Counted from the stretch's first letter, positions 1 through 11,470 are shown. The stretch: 64,000 nt of DNA from Straminergon stramineum (GCA_963920665.1 OY987265.1:1927001-1991000); one strand, 5' to 3'. Numbers and translations: made by a program. The notes: generated from the sequence alone by a model not told the origin.

Positions 1-528
1 AATTGGCTCTCCACATCTTGATGGACAACAAGTGAGGCTTGTTCACACACCCTAAAGCAAAAGCATCCATTGATACCATGCTCCAAAGACTATATAGCAA
101 TTCAATGCTCGCAAAGGGAATTGAAATGTAACCTCTAACCAATTGAAGGCAAAGAATTCAACCTACAATTGTGCAAAAATTGTTGCTAACAAATCTCTTG
201 TTGATAATTTCCTAGAGTTGAATTGCAAGACATTGTCAAAGTTGAATATAGAAGACATCAATAGATGTCATTGCACTCATGTTGCTTCAGAATGATCAAA
301 ATTAATACTACTAGAACAATTCCAAAAAGGGCAAAAATTTATTGATGTCACTGCTTCTTTTCAACATGCATTGCTTCATTGTCGACTTCCATTCTTTCAT
401 ACTTAGTAGGGTTTAGTAGAATTTAAAAGCTTTATATAATCTTTTGAAAATAGGAGTAGTTCATGCAATAATGTAGCCATTTCCAAGAGACCCCAAATTT
501 ATTTTGAAACAAAGGGAGTATTTGACTA
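1..528. other. AT-rich intergenic sequence, no gene seen
   Basis: Both strands lack a convincing reading frame or splice-supported exon. The stretch ends at the left tip of an inverted-repeat element. It is probably old transposon-derived sequence, but nothing specific can be named. Confidence 0.5.
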
Positions 529-905
529 GGGTAGGCAAACCATTTCCAAATACTTAAGTAATTATGCATATGTGGAGCCTAGGTTTCTTGAGTGGAAAAT
601 TTTTCTTGTATACAAAAAATAGAGTTTGGAAGGATTCCATAATTTTCAAAATTTTATTTCTCAAAAGATAATTCCTATAAATTTTTTAGCTCAAGATTTT
701 GTTCAACCTCTATTGGTCATATAGGTCTTCCTATTTCTCACCAAGGATTGGTTGCAATATTGAAAGTCTTGTAGTCAATCATAATGTGCTACAACTACAT
801 TAGGAATTATGCCATAACTAATCACTACTCATCACTACTTGAATGGATAAAGAAAGAAGTCTACAAGGCGAAATTGGGGGGGGGGATTGGAAATAGGTTG
901 CCTCC
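529..905. mobile_element. MITE, family B copy 0 (degenerate)
   Basis: The left tip reads GGTAGGCAAACCATTTCC and the right tip is close to its reverse complement (GGAAATAGGTTGCCTCC). The body resembles the elements at 10099-10493 and 46945-47343: all share a block about an 'ATTTTTC..ATAGAGTT' tract, a 'TTGGTCATA' tract and a '(A)ATCATAATGTGC' tract. It is about 377 bp with no coding capacity, so a non-autonomous DNA transposon. A run of ten G lies near the right end. Confidence 0.6.
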
Positions 906-1277
906 TATAATTTGAACCAATAAGAGCAATTTATAAGCCTATTTGACTTGAAATCCAAGGATTACAAACTTGAGGAATTTAGGATGTACACACACTAATC
1001 CATTACCTTCCAAATAGACTTACTTTTCCCTTGGAAAGGACAATTGACCTTGAAATGGGCACATGAAAATGCAGGTTTGTTCTTACAAAGTCTAGGTAAT
1101 GGGTTTTTTCAAAAATGTGATATAAGGTGTAAATATTTACAACTTCATAGGATTAATATACCCATTTGAACCAATGCTTTGAATATAAGTTCTAATGCTC
1201 AAAAAAATCAATTATGATGGGTGAATTTGAACATACAAGATTCCTTTTCCACTTTCAAAATTAGGCAAGTGAATTCC
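906..1277. other. AT-rich spacer, nothing recognised
   Basis: There is no reading frame of note and no obvious repeat. Its right edge is the TCC target-site copy of the CACTA-like element that follows. Confidence 0.4.
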
Positions 1278-1480
1278 CACTACAAGAGAAGGGTGTGTTT
1301 TAAATATAGTCCTAGTAGTATAGTCCTATAAGTAATGACTTGAAAGGTGTGTGTATAGTAATGTTTTACTAAAACAGATGTATTTGTAGTAAAGTTTAAT
1401 TGAAAACACACCTTCCAGGTAACTACTAATAGGACTATACTATTAGGACTATATTTAAAACTACCCTTTCTCTTGTAGTG
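1278..1480. mobile_element. CACTA-like MITE with 3-bp TSD
   Basis: This 203-bp foldback begins CACTACAAGAGAAGGGTG and ends in the reverse complement (CTCTTGTAGTG). CACTACAAG is the hallmark tip of plant CACTA/EnSpm transposons. The two arms pair over roughly 75 bp with few mismatches, leaving a loop of about 55 bp. The trinucleotide TCC flanks both sides (1275-1277 and 1481-1483), which matches the 3-bp duplication of the CACTA superfamily. It has no transposase, so it is non-autonomous. A 69-codon frame inside it is a by-product of the palindrome. Confidence 0.88.
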
Positions 1481-1483
1481 TCC

Positions 1484-2273
1484 CTTCATGCAAAAAATCT
1501 AACTCCAAGAAAATTTAAAAGTGTACTATCCTATTTGGCAATATTCAAAGAGATTTTCTTTCTAGTTATAATAGAGACATCTTATATTGTATTATTCACT
1601 AAATGTAGAAGGTTCTTTCTTTTTTGAAGAGAGTCTAATCTTCTAGTTAAATATTTTCTTTTATATGATGAGGTGGCCACACAATGGGATATTTATTGGA
1701 TTTTTGGATTTTTCAATAATGTTTTAGAAATCAATGCTATTGATTACAAATTACTATGGATGATAAAATTAAATGAAAGCAAATGAGTGAGATTGGATTG
1801 AAGGGACTTGCAATAAAGACTCAATGGATTATCCTTTTCAATTACATCAAATTTACTAGCCACATGACATCAAGATTACTAACCAAATCATTAGTACTAC
1901 TATATGCTTGCTCTAAAGGCAATTGAACCACTAAAAGACCAAATGTTTGTTCAATGGACAACTAGAATTCTTGTAGGTGATGTTGAAGTAAAAAAATCAA
2001 CAAATGTTTCGTAATAATTTGACACAAGATGGAAACAGTCACCTCTTTTGAAAAAATGTAAAAAAATTTAATTGGATCTTGGTTCAAGTTACATTGCATG
2101 ATCCGAGACCACCCTAAACTACGAGGTGATGGTAGTGAAGTACCCAAATTGAATGGCTTGGTTGTAGGTTTTATACCTAGTGGCAACATGTTCTTTATCA
2201 TCTGTAAAATCAACCTCTCTTCTTGATGGAAAACCCTTGTAGTGTGTTTCCTAAACACACTAGTTTCAAAAAC
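1484..2273. other. AT-rich intergenic sequence
   Basis: No supported gene was found. A 134-codon minus-strand frame crosses it, but it is low-complexity, overlaps a short tandem repeat and shows no domain. Confidence 0.45.
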
Positions 2274-2345
2274 AAAAATTTGTGGTCTCAAAATTTGTAG
2301 TCTCAAAATTTGTGGTCTCAAAAATCTTGAAATTTGTGATTTCAA
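2274..2345. repeat. Short tandem repeat, 15-bp unit
   Basis: The unit AAATTTGTGGTCTCA recurs at a 15-bp period about three times and then decays into a fourth, imperfect copy. Confidence 0.8.
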
Positions 2346-2776
2346 ATTTTTTTCTAAACATTCCAAATTCTTGTCTCTACATATTTACCATTTGAATTTC
2401 AAATAAGAGATTTCCTCAATACACATTCAAGAAATCATCAAAAAATAACAATATTTTTCTAGTTTGCTAAGCTCTTCATTTTACAAAGTGATTTAAAGTA
2501 AGGTAGCCCAAGTATTTGCTTCTAAAATTTGGCATGCGTGGACCTAACATGATTTAATATTTGATGGTATAGAGACTCAATTTTGTGTAGAGCAAACATT
2601 TTACTTCTTGAGCTTTCCCAACCTCATTTCTCAAGGATGAAAGGAAGTTTTTTCCTCAATTCAAACATTCCCGTCTTTCAATCAGTGAATGCTAGCACAT
2701 AAGTATAGAATCTATGAGTCCATGAGTAGAAGAGTTTATAATATAGGATACTAGATCAATAATTGAAGTATTTTGG

Positions 2777-3111
2777 TGACTACCTTGGTCATAGGGAACC
2801 AAGAGTCCTAAGACCTTCCAGAGTTAACCCCTAAATGACGAGGAGGACGTTTTTTGTTTGATGAATGTCAAAGAATTCTCTTGTGTAGGACAGAATTGCA
2901 ATTATTCATCCTCGGAATTAGGGGTGGAAAAGGGAGATCTTCTATAGTAGTTTGACTCCCAATGAGTATTTTTAATTTTTTAAAAGTGAATGATGTCACA
3001 TGGTTCCAAAATGGCTGATTTCTATGGTCACCGGCTTGACGTTCAAGGATTAAAGGTTTTCTTAGTATAGGTTAATTTTGGAAGGATGCCAACCTATGAC
3101 CAAGGTAGTCA
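2777..3111. mobile_element. Inverted-repeat element hosting a nested insertion
   Basis: TGACTACCTTGGTCATAGG at 2777-2795 is perfectly reverse-complemented at 3093-3111. The interior is mostly the TTAA-bounded element at 2824-3053, so the outer element was apparently short and was invaded. The superfamily cannot be assigned because no clear target duplication is visible. Confidence 0.6.
2824..3053. mobile_element. TTAA-bounded MITE, family D copy 1
   Basis: It starts TTAACCCCTAAATGACG and ends in GACGTTCAAGGATTAA, a degenerate inverted repeat. The ~230-bp body is clearly the same sequence as 7630-7854, sharing the tracts GATGAATGTCAA, TGTGTAGGACAGAA, TTTGACTCCCAATGA and GATGTCACATGGTTCCAAAA. 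TTAA at both edges plus C-rich tips is the pattern of piggyBac-type insertion. It has no coding capacity. Confidence 0.7.
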
Positions 3112-3770
3112 CTCAAAAATGACCATTGGAGACATTCTTTCTTTAGTGAATTGAAAAGTCATTCATTGGACACTTTTAGACTACAGTGTTGTTACAAGAT
3201 TAAAGCTCATGAATAGCCATTATTTTTATACTTTCTTGAAAAAATACAAGAAATGTAGTGTTAGTTATTGCTTAGTGTACCAAGCAATCAAGATTGGCAT
3301 TTCATGCCAAATACTTAATTAAACTTGGAAACTCAAAATTGGCAAATGCTAAAAATGAGACTTTCCCTAAATTTGTGTTTTCACCATGAAAATTTAAAAG
3401 AATAATAATTTTTCTAAAATTATAGCATCTTTGTTTAGAATTATTTTTGGTCCCCGTGATAGCTAGGTGCAATATCTATTACACTCCCTTTTAGTGTTAA
3501 TTATAGATGGAAAAATCAATTTCCACATTTTTAGGGTGAGACTAAATTGACTTCAATATTATTCTTAAGTTTGGTAATAAAGATGACATATGAGACACTA
3601 AGATATTATCTACATTCAATAGTTTAGAAGAAGCAATGAAGAAATTACATCTAATAGAGAACAAACTTTGTCTTCTATTGTATACAATTTAATTTCTGCA
3701 ATCCTAGCAAACTTTACCTTCTAAAATGATTGGAGTTATCTTTCAAGAGGAATTGACTAAAAGTGCCACT
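3112..3770. other. AT-rich intergenic sequence
   Basis: No coding frame or recognisable repeat could be supported here. Confidence 0.4.
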
Positions 3771-4000
3771 TTTTAGAGTGTGGAAAATTTTTTAGCCCAT
3801 TTAAAAAGGCAGTGATGCTAGAGCATGAGCACAAAGACGTGAGCCTTGAACCTACAACCATTTGAAGGTGTTTATAACACATGTACCTTTGACATAGGTA
3901 CACCATGTAACATGCAAAGAATTTATAACATAGGTACCTATAGCATAGACACCTATAACTTGCCTTAGAAGGTCCCTATGTGAAGGTCAAATTCAAACAT
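3771..4000. repeat. Fragment of tandem-repeat element family E
   Basis: The stretch contains 'GATGCTAGAGCATGAGC' followed by several imperfect copies of a 'TATAACATAGGTACCTATA' motif. The same combination, much expanded, occurs at 33119-33642, so this looks like a truncated relative of that element. Confidence 0.5.
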
Positions 4001-4539
4001 AAATTAAGTATTTTTGGCAATATTGGAATTTTTGGAATAATACAAGGAAAATGCCTTAAATGTTGTTGAAATTTTTCATCCATATTGCCTAAATTTTTTA
4101 ATATTTCATTTTTTTTTAGAAACTACAAAAAATACCATCTTCAAGTTTGAAAATTTAAAAATAATCATCAGGATTGAATTTGATAATTAAAATGAAGTAT
4201 CCAAGTATAATCACAAAAATATTACAAATACAAAAACCAATTGGTACAAGAAAAGTTGTGTAGTCAAAAATAGGAGAATATGGAAGTTGAAAAGAAGAAA
4301 ACATACTACCCACCGAACATGAGAAAATGTGAATGTCGAAACACCAAAACCCTAATGTGAGGAGTTTCACCTACTAAAACCCTTTGAGCACAAAAACTAA
4401 GTCTTTCAGCATGCAAATGCCGAATCAGACCTTCACAGACCTTCATGTACCATAGGTGTATTCTTTGTTTCTACAGTTAATAGTGAAGTCATCTATTGAA
4501 CCTTTTAGGTCCACAGCGTCCTGACACGGTAAACCTCTT
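4001..4539. other. AT-rich sequence before the first gene island
   Basis: No gene is supported. The frame at 4155-4370 (-) is hydrophobic low-complexity translation of AT-rich DNA. Composition changes sharply to GC-rich after about 4540. Confidence 0.4.
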
Positions 4540-4922
4540 TGGAGCGCTCCCAGTCGACCCCGGGATTTGCCCCTGTAAAAGTAAAAACACAGGCGCAAAG
4601 CGGATCTTGCAGGCCGGGGCCTGAACGTAGATCTTACATTTTTCTCCCTCCCCCCGGACGTCCTGCTCGCCCTGCTGTGCCGCATGCTCGACCTTTCTTC
4701 TCTTCGGTCGTGGTCTGCGTTGTGCATATCGCAATCTATCTGTCAAGGTCCCTGCTTGTTAGTAGAGGGAGGGAGTGCGTGTATAGTTGTGGAGAGCTTG
4801 TAAAGTTGTTAATGGATTAGATTGTTGACTCTCAAGCGTGACTTGTTCGCTTCTTCTTCTTCCTATCCTTCCTCATCTTTCACAGTCTGCTGTGTGTGTG
4901 TGTTCTGTGTCTCTCGCCCACC
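4540..4922 (+). promoter_or_regulatory. Probable promoter and 5' leader of the Trm5 gene
   Basis: GC content rises abruptly here and the sequence becomes pyrimidine-rich (CTTCTTCTTCTTCC and TGTGTGTGTG tracts) just before the ATG, typical of plant leaders. No clear TATA box is visible, which fits a housekeeping promoter. The transcription start cannot be fixed from sequence alone. Confidence 0.45.
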
Positions 4923-7900
4923 ATGGCCACCGTGCCCCGCCTCGACAAGTCACGCTTCTTGACGCGCCTGCCTCGCTGCGCTTTGCGAATTCCCAAGCAG
5001 CACTCGCACCGCGTCGCCTCCCTTCTGACCAAGTAAGTGCCCCTAAACCCTAAACCCTAAACCCCTCCAGTCCTCAATTCGTTGTCCTTGACAGGAATCG
5101 CCCTTCTCACCCCCACCCCACCCTCCGCTACTCTGCTCTCCTTCAGGTACCTGCTGGACATGCCCCGCGTCAAGCACATTGTTCTGGATCCCCGCGATCC
5201 CTCACTGCGCCTTCTGCTCTTGTCTGACGCCATCACCCACCCTGGTGCTCTTCCCTTGCCGTCCCTTCCATTCATTTCCCTTCATATCTGCTCAATTATC
5301 CCCTCTTTCTCTTGTCCCGTGTGTGTTTATGGCGTGAACTCTTTTCCAGATTTGCTAGGCCTTCCTGACGAGAAGAAACGGGCGGTCGCCGAGATTGTAC
5401 CCCTGGATGTTGTGCAGCATGAGGTGGTGCTCGATTACTCCTACTGGCCTGTAGGTATGTGATTCGATCCTTGTCCTGGTGGGTGTTAGACATGCGTGAT
5501 TTAACGGGCATTTCATGAGTCATGGTTTAATGTCATCTTCGTGTTTGTGGCATTCCATAGACGCCTATCGTTTGGGAATTGCCATTTTTTGCATGACAAC
5601 GGAAGCTATCACGCTTTGAGAGTGACTATATTTAGACTTCGTTCTGGTTAGCCCAGCTGCAGTATTTGTAGTCTCTGTTCGTCCTACTCAATGTGTTTTG
5701 CAGTGAGCATGTGTATGTGTGTTCAGCGTCAGTGATGCTGATGACTGGCATGGGGTTCTTAACAGGTACACGTGGGAATGTGAGGTGCAGAGCACATTTT
5801 AAAGGAAATTCTACCTGCCGGCTGTGAAGTTCCCTCCTCGTTTGAGACTATTGGTTCGTGTTCCTGGCTTCATCTCTATCCCCGTCCTATGCGTAGAAAA
5901 TCAGCATAGTTAGGGTTTAGGGTTTGAGAGTTGACGTTTGACTCCTGCAATCGTTGATGAAGTTTCAGCTTTTGTATTGCTAGGCATTATGATTCATAAC
6001 TTGTTTAACTTTAGCCAGAAGAGATAATTTTTCTTCTGTTGTTGGGGTTGCTTGACAGGTCATATAGCTCACCTGAATTTACGTGACGATCTTCTGTTGT
6101 ACAAGGAAGTCATTGCTGAAGTTATCTTGGACGTGAGTACAATTCTACCTATCTTTGAAGCGATCGTGTCTATTGTTTCACTAATCAGTGGCGAGATTGT
6201 AATCGGCTCATGTGTTGGAAGATTGTAGACTCTTGGTAATCATGTCGTGCTTGAAGGCCTAGTATTTTGGAAGTACGGTTTAGATAGAGAGTTGGGAGAC
6301 AGTTGGCAGGTGCGTTGACTCGCTGCAATGGCTAAAAAACTGCTTGATACTCGATCTGTGTCATCAATGACCAATTCTTATGGGTACGTCTACAGAAGAA
6401 CCCGAAATTGAAGACTGTGGTGAATAAGGTGGGGACTATAAGCAATGAGTTCCGTGTGCCAGAATTTGAGGTTCTCGCTGGCGATCCAAGTTTAATTACA
6501 GAAATCAAACAGCATGGAGCTATATTCCGTCTCGATTACGGAATGGTGTATTGGAACTCTCGTTTAGAGGGTGAACATCGACGATTGTTTGCTCAATTTA
6601 AACCTGGACAAATCATTGTTGATATGTTCGCTGGAATCGGACCTTTTGCAATTCCAGCTGCCCAGCAAGGTTGCATAGTTTTTGCTAATGATTTGAATCC
6701 GACTAGTGTGAAGTATTTAAGCTTGAACTCTAGGATTAATAAAGTCGGAGATAGAGTGAAAGCTTTCAATATGGACGCTCGCGACTTTATGCGGAAGCTG
6801 GTTATTGTCGGGGAAGGAAATGTTGGTGAATTAGCTCCGCCAAACTCCATTGGCGAGACTGTTTCAGACGATGTTTGTTCTCTTCCTAGCAAGAAAAGTG
6901 ATGAGTTTGATATTGAAAAGAAGCAGGCAGGAAAGCACTGCACCAGTGAGGCGGGGGATGTTGTTGCGACACCGCCTTCTGAGGAAGGTAACATGAAGGA
7001 TTGTGTTACTGGCTAGAAACTTCGTTTTTGTAATTTTCTACTTTCTTGAACCCGTTCTTGTAGTGTGCATCCATATTCTTCTTGCTGCTAGTTTCTGCCG
7101 AGTCGGTTGTTTTGTCTGGCGCGGAGTTTGAACCGAGCTTACAGTGTAACTTTTGGTTCCTTGTGATGTAGGAGATAGTAAGCCATCTATCAATATCAAG
7201 AAATCAGAAGAAAAGAAAGGGCGGCAAGCTAAAGTGTCTGGGTTTATCAAGTTGAACATATCTGATGTGAAGGCTTGGGAGCACTTTGATCATATTGTTA
7301 TGAACTTGCCTGCATCTGCCCTGGAGTTTTTAGGTATGCCTCATCCAATTTTTTATTTTTTTTCTTGGATATGCATTGAATCGACTTCTGAATCACCGAT
7401 GATCGGGTCGGGGTATTAGAGCAGTGGGCCGGACTGGGTATGTCATTCTGAAAATTTGAGGACTATTTGCGTCCTTTAACTCCTAAAGAACCAAGTTTGG
7501 CAACACAGCGTTTTCAGTCTAAAATTTCTGAACTGAATTTTTAATTTTTTTTCTTCAAAACTTTCACACAACATGTGGTCAAGGAGTAGCTTCAAGGGAC
7601 AACAATTTTCATAACATTTGACTATATGGTTAACCCATAAACGCGGATGTTTTTTGTCCGATGAATGTCAAGGAATTCTTCTGTGTAGGACAGAAATGCA
7701 ACTATTCATCCTCAAAATTAGGGGTGGAAAGGGGAGATCCTCTACAGAAGTTTGACTCCCAATGAATATTTCTGGTTTTCTTAAAGTAGATGATGTCACA
7801 TGGTTCCAAAAGGGCTGATTTCCACGGGCACCAGCTTGGCGTTTAAGGATTTAAAAGTTATTGTATGATATCTAATTTCTTTTTCAATCCGGGCAGCTTA

Positions 7901-9372
7901 AGAAAATCACTTTTTAAAAAATAAAATTTGAACTTGGTATTCTATATTTATGTATACTTGAAAAGCTTTGGATTATTCTATTCCTATTAATGAGCCGAAA
8001 GTTAGGAGGAGTTTCAATTTGTGGGTAGTTATGGAATCTCTACTATAAAATTGCCTTTGTAGTCCTTTTTTGAACTGAATTTTCAATATTTTTGTTGGAA
8101 AGGAATGAAAACTTACAATGCAGATTGTTCATTGTAACATTATAGCCTTTGGGATTGGAATTGTTTAATTCTATAACTAAATTCTCAACAATTGAGTATT
8201 TTAATGATACTTTACCTCTTCCTACTTACTAAGTTTTCAATCATAAAGATGAAATATTTTTGTTATGAATTTATTTTTATGTATGTGCAACTTATTTCTT
8301 CAGCATATCATGGAGAGATGCAAGTTGTAGGACTTGCACATTTTTGGGTAAAGAGTTTGAAAGATGAAACTTAACCATATGGGAAAGAGTTGAAAATACT
8401 TATGTTTTTGAAATTCAAGCATCATGATCTTGCAATAGATCTTGCAATTGGTAATGTTTCTTGCTGAAATTTTATGAGGGTGTACTCTAATAAGTTATCA
8501 CAAGGATCCTAAGGCTGGATTTGTTAATGAATAAATATAGATGAAATTTTAGCCTTGCTTTGTATACGCATATTCTGGAGCAATTTTGGGCCTAGAAACA
8601 CCGTGGTCCTCTAGGAGTTAAGATTCAGGAGGATCGAGTTGTAGATTTAAGTGCGGGGTTGGGTGTTGCAAATGCTTCTCCTTACGGAAACTGGTTGCTT
8701 GCAGATGTTCTAAATGGACTGCTGTCGAAAGGGAGATGGAAGGGCACCATGCCTCGGGTTCATTGTTACTGCTTCATGCGGTCTACAGAAACAAATGGGG
8801 ATGTTATAAAAGTGGGTCATCAGTGAGCAGAAGACCGCACTTTTTTTTTCCATCTCAATGTCCTTGCTTATGTCGGTGGTTTTTTGGCTCCCCGATCTTA
8901 AGATCATGATTCAAGTTAATGTTGGATGTGCAGAAAGCAGAAACGTACTTGGGTAGTGTTATTGTTGATCCTGATATATATATTGTCCGTGATGTGGCCC
9001 CAAACAAGGTGCTTATGTTTTTTTTTATGGATTCAGTCTTCTACTTAAGCTCCGTGATCGTTCTTTGAAATTTTGATTCTCTTTTGTGAAGTGCGGAGTT
9101 TGAAAAAGGGTACATTACTGCTGCTTTGCTAGCGATCCACATCATTCCTACTTCGAATCTCTATTTCACTTGTTTCTGTGAATAGCATTGGAAGTACGAA
9201 TCATAGATGGATAGTGAAGATAGCTGATGTTTAGCAACCTTCTGTGTTTTCGCAGATAATGCTGTGCGTGAGTTTTAATCTGCCTGAAGCGGTTGCTTTT
9301 GCCCCAAATCCGGAGTCTGCAACTTTGAACCAGGGCGATATGTCATCATTAAAACGGCCACGAATTGAATGA
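4923..9372 (+). CDS. TRM5: tRNA (guanine37-N1)-methyltransferase, Trm5/TRM5-like, 9 exons
   Basis: This enzyme family methylates N1 of G37 next to the tRNA anticodon with S-adenosylmethionine. Exons: 4923-5032, 5147-5244, 5350-5454, 6059-6132, 6396-6987, 7172-7333, 8705-8811, 8934-9008, 9256-9372. All junctions are GT..AG and the total is 1440 nt, in frame, giving 479 residues, the usual Trm5 size. The ATG sits in a strong context (CACCATGG). Visible family blocks are [10 protein letters not shown] near residue 105, the SAM-binding [10 protein letters not shown] near 204, [12 protein letters not shown] near 370, VHCYCFMR, and [14 protein letters not shown] at the C-terminus. An acidic, poorly conserved linker of about 60 residues separates the SAM motif from NLP. 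Intron 6 carries a transposon. The plant family includes nuclear/cytosolic and organelle-targeted members; I see no convincing transit peptide. Confidence 0.93.
5039..5064. promoter_or_regulatory. Telo-box-like CCCTAAA repeats in intron 1 of the Trm5 gene
   Basis: Three head-to-tail CCCTAAA units directly follow the first splice donor. Short interstitial telomere motifs near the 5' end of plant translation-related genes are known as telo-boxes and bind Myb/TRB-type factors. A second telomere-like cluster (AGGGTTTAGGGTTTGAG) lies in intron 3 near 5910. Confidence 0.55.
7476..8621. mobile_element. TTAA-bounded element, family C copy 1, in intron 6 of Trm5
   Basis: It starts TTAACTCCTAAAGAACC and ends GGTCCTCTAGGAGTTAA. 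Much of the body matches 60152-61080 (shared tracts around AAAGCTTTGGATTATTC, TTGGGATTGG and TCTACTTACTA). A 225-bp family D element (7630-7854) is nested inside. No transposase frame is present. The insertion is intronic, so the host reading frame is unaffected. Confidence 0.68.
7630..7854. mobile_element. TTAA-bounded MITE, family D copy 2 (nested)
   Basis: It begins TTAACCCATAAACGC and ends GCGTTTAAGGATTTAA. The body aligns end to end with 2824-3053. It lies within the larger family C element, giving a nested insertion order. Confidence 0.68.
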
Positions 9373-9770
9373 TTGTTTGTTGAGCACTTGATAAGGAAGT
9401 GGTAATTTTAGCTATTCTTTTGAAGATATCCGTGCTGGCATGAGTTGCCATGGCTGCTTTTGGAGACTTTCTCACTCGCAGGATATTTGTTAACGAAGCC
9501 ACATACTGTAACTAAATGTGGGATGCAAAAAAGCTTTTGACCCACTTTGCTGCGAAGGTGGGACACTGGGACCGAATCCTCATGTTTTGGCTATGACTTC
9601 GTAACTCAGCTGGCTTTAGTGGCCTCGGTCGAATCTCACTATGTCCTGAGATGCATTTTCACCGCATGATTCGTAATAATTGTGTAATAGGACAAGTATC
9701 TTCAAATCTATTCAAAGTAATATAACAATATTTCAAATTGCAACCCATAGATCATCCAGTCTTTGATTCA
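9373..9770. other. 3' flank of the Trm5 gene
   Basis: This presumably contains the 3' UTR and polyadenylation region. No further coding sequence is seen. Confidence 0.4.
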
Positions 9771-10733
9771 TTAACCCCTAAAGGACCAAATGACTATTGA
9801 TGTATGCAGGTGATCTTGGGTAGGTGTGTATGAAATCATTTTTAACAAATGTTCTTCAAATTTTGATATGAGGTGTGAACATGTACCTTGTAAATGGGAA
9901 TATAATTTTTTTTTCTGATTTAGGTGCTTAGATTGAAAGTTATGATCCCTTGAACTTATGGTACAACTTGGGCAACTTTGGGCAATTTACACAAAACTCC
10001 TCCTATAATTTTGAAATTTGGTAGGTGAAAAATTTATGTGATACAAGATGCAAATATCCAAAAAAATAACTATGTTTAGTGTAAAAATCTCACTCCTTGG
10101 GAGGCAACCCATTTGTGACCACTTAAACAAATACATGTATCTATAAGGGATTTTTTAATAGTGGGAAATTTTCCCATGTGCAGAAATAGAGTTCATAAGA
10201 TTTCCATAATTTTTAGATTTTTATTACTCAAAACAAAATTACTATGAATTTTTATCTACAGATTTTGTTCCACCCCATATTGGTCATACATACCTTCCTA
10301 TTTTTGACCAAGGGTTGGTTGCAAAATCCAATGAGGGTTGGTTTCAATATTGAGAGTGTTGAGGCCAATCATAATGTGCCATAATTGCATTGGGAACTAT
10401 GCTGGCATTAATCGTGTTAATCACCTCTTGATTGAAATTACTACATCTTATGTTGCCATAATGGGGGAGTGATCAAGAATGGGTTGCCTCCCCTATAAGA
10501 AGTTAAAGTTTGTTGGACAAGGTTGGAAAAAACTTTTGCTTTCAATTTTAAGCATTATAATATTTCAATCCATGCAATCAAAGTTTCTGAAATTTTTTCC
10601 ACACATTCCCATAGTAGTCTAGTACAAATTTGTATGGTTGAATTTTGATTTTTTTCAAAATGATTTTTTCTCTCACTGCCTTGAAAAGTGATAGCTTTTG
10701 ACAATTTATGTGTCTCAATCCTTTAGTGGTGAA
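9771..10733. mobile_element. TTAA-bounded element, family A copy 1, interrupted
   Basis: It begins TTAACCCCTAAAGGACC and ends in a degenerate TCCTTTAGTGGTGAA. The body matches 57788-58377 in order (GGTAGGTGTGTATGAA, ATGTTCTTCAAATTTTG, GATGCAAATATCCAAAAAAA, GTAGTCTAGTA, TTTTTCTCACTGCC). It is split by the family B element at 10099-10493, which is absent from the 58-kb copy. Confidence 0.7.
10099..10493. mobile_element. MITE family B copy 1, nested in family A
   Basis: The tips GGGAGGCAACCCATT and AATGGGTTGCCTCCC are perfect inverted repeats enclosing ~395 bp. The interior matches the copies at 529-905 and 46945-47343. The equivalent site in the other family A copy (near 58110) is empty, which shows directly that this is a later insertion. 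Confidence 0.8.
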
Positions 10734-10940
10734 GGATCTTCAAATTCCATTCCAATTAATATTGTGTACATTTTTCAACATATAATTTTTTTGAAGCATG
10801 TGTATATCAACTTTTTACATTACCAATTGGAGGTGGGTCAAATGATGTATAACAACATGCAATAAAATCTTGAAGTCATCATGGCTCAAAACAAAAGCAT
10901 AGACGATTTGGGAAGCGATTTCAATAATAGACCCAACAAT

Positions 10941-10975
10941 TGGGTCTATGTGGGTCTATGTGGGTCTATGTGGGT
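10941..10975. repeat. Tandem repeat, TGGGTCTATG x3.5
   Basis: Three exact head-to-tail copies of the 10-mer TGGGTCTATG are followed by a partial one. Confidence 0.9.
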
Positions 10976-10999
10976 GGTTAGCTTTGGAATTCATTTACT

Positions 11000-11470
11000 T
11001 TCAAATGGTAGTTTCTTTTTACTTCAATTTTTTTTAGAAGTGTAGCATACCCAGGATACTATCAGCTCATTTTCCACGTATAGTGCATGAAATGAAATTG
11101 AGCAAAATATTGACTCAGTTTTTGAAGTCCCTGGAGTTGGGGGCAACTCGACTGCAACTGTGATTCCAACTTACTAATAGGCTGTTAGTATTGAAAGCTG
11201 GGGAGAGGAAAAGTGCACCGAAGACCCCGTCCAATACCCGGATCCTGGATCCCGAATACCCACTCCGCAGTCGGATGTCGGGGAGAGCCCGAGGGCTGTC
11301 GTCGTGTCTTCTGGGTGCTCACAAGTGTGCCTTCGCATCATGGCTGGCGCCATGGAAACGGCTTCCACTGCAGAAGCTCCAAGAGTTTCGGTCAGTTCAG
11401 TTTGAGGAAGGGATGATTGTGCCGGCAGCATCGCTGGCCTGGGTGCACAGTGAGCCCTCCTTACCCAAGC
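11000..11470 (+). promoter_or_regulatory. Upstream region and leader of the AFG1-like gene
   Basis: Composition switches from AT-rich to GC-rich near 11200. There are earlier ATGs (for example 11341), but their frames do not connect to the ATPase. I therefore treat 11200-11470 as promoter or leader. Confidence 0.4.

Noticed and set aside
5039..5064. True telomere or chromosome end
   Set aside because: Only three CCCTAAA units, located inside an intron and flanked by coding exons on both sides.
4923..9372. Separate short genes at 5082-5462, 6408-7016 and 7153-7419
   Set aside because: They are exons of one Trm5 gene; joining through GT..AG introns gives one unbroken frame with family motifs in order.
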